Of a stretch of 10,945 bases of DNA, positions 6,313 through 10,945 are shown in pieces. The translations under genes and the position numbers were made by a program. Origin of the DNA: Bacillota bacterium (GTDB lineage Bacteria > Bacillota > Clostridia > Christensenellales > SZUA-584); contig JAEZIW010000117.1 in the NCBI GenBank assembly GCA_023436525.1, positions 1 through 10,945 of the forward strand. Direction: 5' to 3'. Below the pieces are notes generated by a model. The model did not search any database. It worked only from the letters and a program-made list of their open reading frames with translations, and had not been told where the DNA came from. Each line of letters opens with the position of its first letter. Position 1 is the stretch's first letter.

Positions 6313-6428
6313 AGCTTCTCCTCGAGAAAAGCTGTCGCCGACAGGCGACTGATGAGGTGTTTGCTTTGTCAGCCTTTTTTTACACCTCATCCGGTGCTTC
6401 GCACCACCTTCTCATCTAGGAGAAGGCT
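6313..6428. repeat. Nested palindromic dispersed repeat (MITE/REP-like)
   Basis: The outer ends AGCTTCTCCT (6313-6322) and AGGAGAAGGCT (6418-6428) are inverted copies differing by one base insertion. Inside them GATGAGGTGT (6351-6360) and ACACCTCATC (6382-6391) are a perfect 10-bp inverted repeat around a loop ending in TTTTTTT. Two further small hairpins are present, GTCGCC-GACA-GGCGAC near 6334-6349 and GGTGC-TTC-GCACC at 6393-6405. The ACACCTCATCCGG..GCTTCGCACCACCTTCTC wording resembles short palindromic repeats I recall as scattered through many clostridial genomes. No transposase or clear target duplication was found. Confidence 0.7.
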
Positions 6429-6542
6429 TTCATAAGTCATACTATTTTTATCTTAGATAAAGCATATTCTATCGTGAAAACCAGTTTACTCATAGCTTAA
6501 GCCTTTTAGAACCCCGGCATTACCGGGGGTATTCCTTTAGAC

Positions 6543-6577
6543 AAAAAGAGCAGACGATTTATTTGTTGCCTGCTCTT
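6543..6577 (-). terminator. Terminator of the ligase-carrier-oxoamine synthase gene
   Basis: On the minus strand AAGAGCAG (6577-6570) pairs with CTGCTCTT (6553-6546) around a 16-base loop. Together with following bases this gives TTTTT. It lies 13 bases after the stop at 6590. Confidence 0.85.
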
Positions 6578-6589
6578 GTTATTTCGGGT

Positions 6590-9500
6590 CTATTTTCTTT
6601 TTCTTAAGCCTCGCTGTGCGTACAGCTTCTCCAGCGTATCCAGCGCGTAATCAAGCTGCTGCAGCTTATGCTCGCTGATCAGGCAGAAGCGCAAACGTGC
6701 CTGATGCTTTGGCACGGCCGGATAAACCGCAGGCGGCACAAACACGCCATTTTCCAGCATCAGCGTCGACAGCTCATACGCATCGTTATCCTCCCCTACC
6801 ATAATCGGCACAATGGCCGTTTCCTTGGCGAGGCAGGTGTCAAAGCCGCGCTGCTGAGCGCCTTCCACGAAATACTTGATGTTTCTGTGAAGAGCGTCCA
6901 CACGCGGGTTGCCCTCCATCATGATTTTAACGGCTTCAAGCGATGCCGCGGCCAGCGGCGGGCTGATGCCCACCGAGAACATAAAGCCGGGAACGGAATA
7001 TCTCAGATAGTCAACCAGACTCTGTTCTCCGGCCAGATACCCGCCGCAGGTGCCGAGCCCTTTGCTGAGCGTTCCCATCTTGATATCCACATCACCCGGC
7101 AGCAGATTGAAATAATCATCCACACCGCCGCCGCTTGGCCCGATCACGCAGCTCGAGTGCGCTTCGTCCACCATCAGGAATGCGTCGTATTTCTTCTTCA
7201 GCGCCACAAAGTCAGGTATCGGGGCAATGTCTCCGTCCATCGAATACACGCCTTCCACCACAATCAGTATCTTCTCGTATTTATCTCGCGCGGCCTTAAG
7301 CATATGCTCCAGCGTTTCAAAATTGTTATGAGGAAACGCTTTGGTATCGCTCTTGGATAGCTGACACCCTTGGGTGATCGAGTTGTGAGACAGCGCATCG
7401 TAGAGTATCAGGTCTCTCTCGTTGCAGAAGTTGCCCACAAACGTCACATTTGTGGAATGCCCGCCCACCAGCACAAGCGCGTCGTCGGTATGCTTCCATT
7501 TTGCAATGGTGCGCTCCAATTCGCGGTACAGCGTTTTTTCGCCCGCAATAAGGCGCGAGCCGGATGCCGACGTGCCGTATTCGTCGATGGCTTTTTTAGC
7601 CGCTTCCGAGGTGCGCGGATGGCCCGACATGCCCACATAGTTGTACGACGCAAGATTGATGATTTCACGCCCCGCCACCACCGATGTATCGCTGAGCACC
7701 GAATCATGCGCAACGAAGTATGGGTCCTTTATCCCTGCGTCCTGCAAGCCAAGCAGGCGTTTGGCATATTCCTCATATTCACGCGACTGGTCGAAGCGTG
7801 TTATTTTTCTTATGTCCTTGGGTTTGCAATCCTCACGCCGCTCCTCGATGTGATGAATCTTTCTATACAACAGGCGCGACAGGTCGTCTACGTTCGCGCA
7901 GGAGAAATACTCGGTATCCGGAATGATCACGCCGTACATTTCTTCGGCCTTGGAAAACACGCCGAGGCTCGATAAGCTGTCGCCCCCGAGGTCTTCCACA
8001 AAGTGATCGGTATCCTTGATCGATTTGGGATCGAGCCCGAGCACGTCCGCAAAAATGCCCCTGATTCTTTCCATAATGCTTGAAAGCTCGGTATCATCGT
8101 AGCACGCCTTTGTGACTGGCTCGTCGATAATAATTGAATGCTTCACAACGCCGCTGCGGATATCAATTTCTTCAAAGCTGCCCTGCCCGCGTTCCAGCGC
8201 TTCCTTAACCTTTTGACGGCGCACCTTAATGCCGTTCGCAAGCGGCAGCGGTTCCAAAGACAAGTACGCTTTTTGCAGCTTTTTATAGATCGGCAGCAGC
8301 CCGTTGATGCGCGTGATTTCCGCAATCAGCTCGCTTACCTTGTTTGCGTCGGCTGCGTTGTCTCCCATTTGCACAATCAGCGTTGTGTTATCGTACACGC
8401 CCTTAACCGCTACGCCGGTCACACATATGTGCTCCACATGCGGCAGCTCCGAAAAGCTGTCTTCCAGCTCGTCAGGATAGATATTCTCGCCGGATTCGTT
8501 GATGATAACGTCTTTTATGCGGCCTTCAATATAATAGCGGCCATTCACCTCGCGAACGATGTCTCCCGATGAAAACCAGCCTTCTTCTCGCGCGATATAC
8601 ACGCCGTCGACCATGCGTCCCGAATGTATCGCTTCGCCCTTTATCTGCAGCTCGCCCGTGTCCGATCCGTCCTGCTTTATTATGCGATACTCCATCGGGG
8701 AAAACGGTTTGCCGACGCTGGCATCCAGCTTGGTATCAATTTTTGAGGAAAGCTCCACCGAATCGATACCCGTTTCGGTCATGCCGAAGCCGGATACAAG
8801 CGGATAACCGATTGAGTTAATAATTTTCAGCGTTTCGGGCTGAATATGCCCGCCGCCGCTGATGCAAAACTCTATGCTGTCACCCACAAGCTTGTTTTGT
8901 ATATCCTTGAAGAACAAGCCAGACACCAGCTTGCGTCCGGCTTTTCCAAGACGCCGCTGCAGCTTAATGCTGAGGTCACTCGCGTTCATCAGCTTGTCGT
9001 AGGTTTCCTCGCCCTGCAGCCTCGCCTTTCTCACAATGCCTTTGGCTACGTTGTTCCAAAGCAGCGGCACAGCGTAAATATGCGTGACCTTATGCTCCTT
9101 GCAGGCCGACATAATCACATCTGCCGTGCGGCTGCGAATGAAAACAATCGTTTTGCCGAAAAATGTGTACCACATATAAACGGCAATCAATCCGAAAATA
9201 TGATGGAACGGCAGAAACGCCAATTGTTTGATAGGCCCGTTGTGAATAATTTCTTTGTTGTTTTTATACACATATTCGGCAAGCAGCACCTGCGCGCACA
9301 AGGCTTTTTCGTTGTAAACGTAAACCTTGGGTGTGGCTGTTGTACCCGAGGTGCAAAGAGCAATGCCATCGCCGTATGTCGGCACGAACAATTCATTCTT
9401 CGCGTCGATGCTCAAAAAGCTGTCCGGATGAATCACCTTGATGCCGCCGACATCCACCGGTGTGTCGGTGACAACAGTGCGCGAACCCGCCTGTTTTAGC

Positions 9501-9835
9501 ACATGCAGCAGCTGGGCGTCGTCGCCGCCCGCGTCGAGCAGCAGCGGGCGAAACCCTGCCAGTATGACTGACCAAAAAGCCGCCGGCCACAGCGGGTTGT
9601 TGGCATACCTCAGCGCCACAAAAGAGTTGAGCTCAATTCCTTCAAGCTGTTTGTTTAAAGCCTTTGCACCGGCCGTGATGATGCGCTCATAATCGGAATA
9701 TGTCAGCGTTTTGACTCCCCCACCGTCATTGTATTCCGCCGCTGTCGCGTCACCGTTGGCACATATCAGCGAGAATAAGTTTCTAAGAGACTGTTCTTCC
9801 CGCAAGGCGGCCAGTTTTTCTGTGATCATATCCAT
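6590..9835 (-). CDS. Trifunctional acyl-AMP ligase / acyl carrier / alpha-oxoamine synthase fusion
   Basis: The 1081-residue chain has three parts. Residues 1-555 are an ANL-superfamily ligase, with P-loop TSGTTATPK (162-170), GFGMTETG (349-356), SSGD (422-425), GRIKD (438-442) and catalytic Lys537 in NGIKVRR. Residues 580-665 are a carrier domain with phosphopantetheine Ser620 in DLGGDSLSS. Residues 685-1081 are a PLP enzyme of the KBL/BioF/serine palmitoyltransferase group, with His817 (DALSHNS), Asp890 and His893 (DEAHS), and Lys925 (GTLSKG). These are spaced like His159, Asp231, His234 and Lys265 of bacterial serine palmitoyltransferase. Inferred reaction: activate an acid, load it on the arm, then condense with an amino acid, losing CO2, to form an alpha-amino ketone. 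No transmembrane segment is seen. GGAGG lies 10 bases before the ATG. The gene is last in its strand group, 96 AT-rich bases after the PHP gene, and has its own terminator. Acyl and amino substrates are unknown. Confidence 0.93.
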   Translation of the reverse strand: MDMITEKLAALREEQSLRNLFSLICANGDATAAEYNDGGGVKTLTYSDYERIITAGAKALNKQLEGIELNSFVALRYANNPLWPAAFWSVILAGFRPLLLDAGGDDAQLLHVLKQAGSRTVVTDTPVDVGGIKVIHPDSFLSIDAKNELFVPTYGDGIALCTSGTTATPKVYVYNEKALCAQVLLAEYVYKNNKEIIHNGPIKQLAFLPFHHIFGLIAVYMWYTFFGKTIVFIRSRTADVIMSACKEHKVTHIYAVPLLWNNVAKGIVRKARLQGEETYDKLMNASDLSIKLQRRLGKAGRKLVSGLFFKDIQNKLVGDSIEFCISGGGHIQPETLKIINSIGYPLVSGFGMTETGIDSVELSSKIDTKLDASVGKPFSPMEYRIIKQDGSDTGELQIKGEAIHSGRMVDGVYIAREEGWFSSGDIVREVNGRYYIEGRIKDVIINESGENIYPDELEDSFSELPHVEHICVTGVAVKGVYDNTTLIVQMGDNAADANKVSELIAEITRINGLLPIYKKLQKAYLSLEPLPLANGIKVRRQKVKEALERGQGSFEEIDIRSGVVKHSIIIDEPVTKACYDDTELSSIMERIRGIFADVLGLDPKSIKDTDHFVEDLGGDSLSSLGVFSKAEEMYGVIIPDTEYFSCANVDDLSRLLYRKIHHIEERREDCKPKDIRKITRFDQSREYEEYAKRLLGLQDAGIKDPYFVAHDSVLSDTSVVAGREIINLASYNYVGMSGHPRTSEAAKKAIDEYGTSASGSRLIAGEKTLYRELERTIAKWKHTDDALVLVGGHSTNVTFVGNFCNERDLILYDALSHNSITQGCQLSKSDTKAFPHNNFETLEHMLKAARDKYEKILIVVEGVYSMDGDIAPIPDFVALKKKYDAFLMVDEAHSSCVIGPSGGGVDDYFNLLPGDVDIKMGTLSKGLGTCGGYLAGEQSLVDYLRYSVPGFMFSVGISPPLAAASLEAVKIMMEGNPRVDALHRNIKYFVEGAQQRGFDTCLAKETAIVPIMVGEDNDAYELSTLMLENGVFVPPAVYPAVPKHQARLRFCLISEHKLQQLDYALDTLEKLYAQRGLRKRK

Positions 9836-9931
9836 TCAACCATAGCCTCCGTGAAAAAATGTATAAATAATGCCATAATAAAATATAAAAATATATTAAC
9901 ACATTCGGATGGTTTGTACATCAACCTTTTT

Positions 9932-10660
9932 TCAAGCGTTATTCCCGAGCCTTTTCTTGCGCTCCGCCAAATAATCTTCAAACCGCGTTTGCGTCAAATT
10001 CACGATCAATTCTTCTGGAAAGGCATTCTCAGTGATCACTTCTATTGCCGCATCATGCTTACCCATGCTGTAAGCAAAATGCGCGTCACTTGAAACCGCG
10101 ACCCTGACACCGTGCTTTTTACATAGCGACAAATAGATATCGGCATTCGCACGCCCGCCTTTTCTGTATGAGAAAGAATGGCTGTTAACTTCGAACAGTT
10201 TGTTTAAGCGTGCTGCTTCTTTCACAACCGCTTCATAATCAAGCGCATAAGCCGCGTTATCAGGATGCGCGATGATATCAACATGCGGATTTGATAACGC
10301 GCCAATCACGGCCTGCGTATTTTGTGCTTTGGTGCCCGGCTTCATCACAACCTCGTGCAGCCCGGCAATCACATAATCGGTAAACTTGATATACTTTTCG
10401 CGCACATCAATCGTGCCCGAAAAATCAATAATATTGGCTTCGATACCCGGATAAACGCGCACGCTGTTCAAATGACTCGGCAAAAACGGATAAGTGCCCA
10501 AATTAAATTCAGGGCTGGCTCCCGGCAGCATCGGCCCATGGTCTGATAACACAAACCCTTTGAGACCTTTGGCTGCGGCGGCTGCCGCATTTTCCAACAG
10601 CGTGGAGTGCGCGTGTCCCGATAACACCGTGTGCGTGTGCGTGTCCACTTCAATATTCAT
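9932..10660 (-). CDS. PHP-domain phosphatase/hydrolase, YcdX-like
   Basis: This 242-residue protein belongs to the PHP superfamily of metal-dependent phosphoesterases, which use a trinuclear metal site in a distorted barrel. It is close to the YcdX type in length and motifs: DTHTHTVLSGHAHSTL (6-21), SDHG (39-42), GIEANI (72-77), GLHE (100-103), IAHPDN (130-135), NSHS (159-162) and SSDAH (190-194). All metal-ligand positions appear intact (His8, His10, His16, His41, Glu74, His102, His132, His161, Asp192, His194), so it should be active. The physiological substrate is unknown; related enzymes act on phosphate esters such as histidinol phosphate or nucleotides. The start is supported by GGAG 8 bases before the ATG. 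It begins 23 bases after the corrinoid-protein stop, so the two are probably cotranscribed. Confidence 0.92.
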   Translation of the reverse strand: MNIEVDTHTHTVLSGHAHSTLLENAAAAAAKGLKGFVLSDHGPMLPGASPEFNLGTYPFLPSHLNSVRVYPGIEANIIDFSGTIDVREKYIKFTDYVIAGLHEVVMKPGTKAQNTQAVIGALSNPHVDIIAHPDNAAYALDYEAVVKEAARLNKLFEVNSHSFSYRKGGRANADIYLSLCKKHGVRVAVSSDAHFAYSMGKHDAAIEVITENAFPEELIVNLTQTRFEDYLAERKKRLGNNA

Positions 10661-10683
10661 TTTTTGTTCTCCATAAAGCTATT

Positions 10684-10945
10684 TTACTCCAAAAGCTGCG
10701 CGACTTTTTTTACCGCTCCCGCTGCGTCGGGCGCGTATGCGTCCGCCTTAATGCTTTTGGCATAATCTTCTGTTATAACGGCGCCACCCACAATGATTTT
10801 CACTCTGAGGCCGCGCTCCTTTGCCATCGTAATCACCGTCGCCATTTCCTGCGCGGTGGTGGTGATCAGCGCCGAAAGACCGATGATATCCGCATCGACC
10901 TGCTCCGCCGTTTCAATGATTCTGCTTGCGGCAACATCCTTGCCA
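10684..10945 (-). CDS. Corrinoid (B12)-binding protein, C-terminal part only
   Basis: The gene runs off the right edge; 86 residues and the stop are visible. The sequence starts GKDVAASRIIETAEQVD, continues ADIIGLSALITTTAQEM and GLRVKIIVGGAVITEDYA, and ends VKKVAQLLE. This matches the second half of the Rossmann-like cobalamin-binding domain found in MtaC/MtbC/MttC-type corrinoid proteins and in methionine synthase. The SALxTTT and VGGA elements line the nucleotide-tail pocket. The cobalamin-ligating DxHxxG motif should lie about 25 residues upstream, beyond the window. The chain ends with the domain, as expected for a stand-alone corrinoid shuttle protein of about 200-220 residues. Partner methyltransferase genes are not visible. 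The PHP gene follows 23 bases downstream in the same direction. Confidence 0.9.
   Translation of the reverse strand, partial: GKDVAASRIIETAEQVDADIIGLSALITTTAQEMATVITMAKERGLRVKIIVGGAVITEDYAKSIKADAYAPDAAGAVKKVAQLLE

Larger units (their letters stand above)
6146..6589. other. 444-bp non-coding stretch with hairpins and repeat remnants
   Basis: No credible gene is seen on either strand. It contains a small hairpin, CAGAGC-AAT-GCTCTG (6189-6203). At 6260-6275 a degenerate CTCC...GGAG palindrome resembles a fragment of the repeat that follows. The nested palindromic repeat lies at 6313-6428. A CCCCGG-CATTAC-type hairpin lies at 6511-6530 without a proper T tract. The terminator of the minus-strand fusion gene is at 6543-6577. 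The two flanking genes converge here. Confidence 0.7.

Noticed and set aside
6511..6530. CCCCGG/CCGGGG hairpin as a terminator
   Set aside because: Neither strand has a proper T tract after it, and a better terminator for the fusion gene lies at 6543-6577.
6668..7975. Long plus-strand frames (230 and 201 codons) opposite the fusion gene
   Set aside because: Antisense shadows of a strongly supported coding frame; rich in His, Arg and Gln with no family motif and no ribosome binding site.
8846..9499. Plus-strand frame of 217 codons
   Set aside because: Antisense to the adenylation domain, with no independent evidence of coding.
9836..9931. Sigma-A promoter in the AT-rich gap before the fusion gene
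   Set aside because: Only weak or badly spaced matches on the minus strand (for example TTGATG and TAATAT with a 20-base spacer), so I do not call one.
1..10945. CRISPR array, tRNA, rRNA, insertion sequence or prophage genes
   Set aside because: No regularly spaced repeats, cloverleaf-like genes, transposase or phage structural motifs were recognised.

Overview
The window looks like chromosomal DNA from an anaerobic member of the Clostridia (Firmicutes). The signs are strong AGGAGG-type ribosome binding sites, a sodium-pumping decarboxylase beta subunit, a clostridial-style LacI regulator, a corrinoid protein, small lysine-rich orphan proteins, U-tract terminators, and a palindromic repeat of a kind I recall from clostridial genomes. 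Genus cannot be read from the sequence. No tRNA, rRNA, CRISPR array or transposase was seen.

Layout, left to right. (1) 52-1372, plus strand: beta subunit of a membrane decarboxylase sodium pump, a 45-residue one-helix gamma-like subunit, then a strong terminator. (2) 1414-2363, minus strand: a protein with a BclA/C1q/TNF-like jelly-roll C-terminus, a perfect hairpin containing a cre/LacI-type operator-like core, and a 55-codon orphan gene whose stop codon lies inside its own terminator hairpin. (3) 2440-3918, plus strand: a near-consensus vegetative promoter, a MATE-family exporter and a bidirectional terminator. (4) 3928-4485, minus strand: an unrecognised 185-residue protein. (5) 4486-5110: mostly non-coding, with two tandem hairpins and one or two doubtful mini-ORFs. 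(6) 5111-6145, plus strand: a LacI-family repressor. (7) 6146-6589: non-coding, with a nested palindromic repeat of about 116 bp. (8) 6590-10945, minus strand: in transcription order, the C-terminal end of a corrinoid-binding protein, a YcdX-like PHP hydrolase, and a 1081-residue fusion protein.

The fusion protein (6590-9835) is the most notable object. It joins an AMP-forming acyl ligase, an acyl carrier domain and a PLP-dependent alpha-oxoamine synthase in one chain. The expected chemistry is activation of a carboxylic (probably fatty) acid, loading onto the carrier arm, and decarboxylative condensation with an amino acid to give an alpha-amino ketone. This resembles the first committed step of sphingoid-base synthesis or of small amino-ketone natural products. 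The same three activities occur as separate genes in some sphingolipid-making bacteria, so a clostridial single-gene version deserves follow-up. Substrates are not readable from the sequence.

No link is visible between the fusion gene and the left half of the window. The exporter and the LacI regulator have promoters and terminators of their own and may be unrelated.
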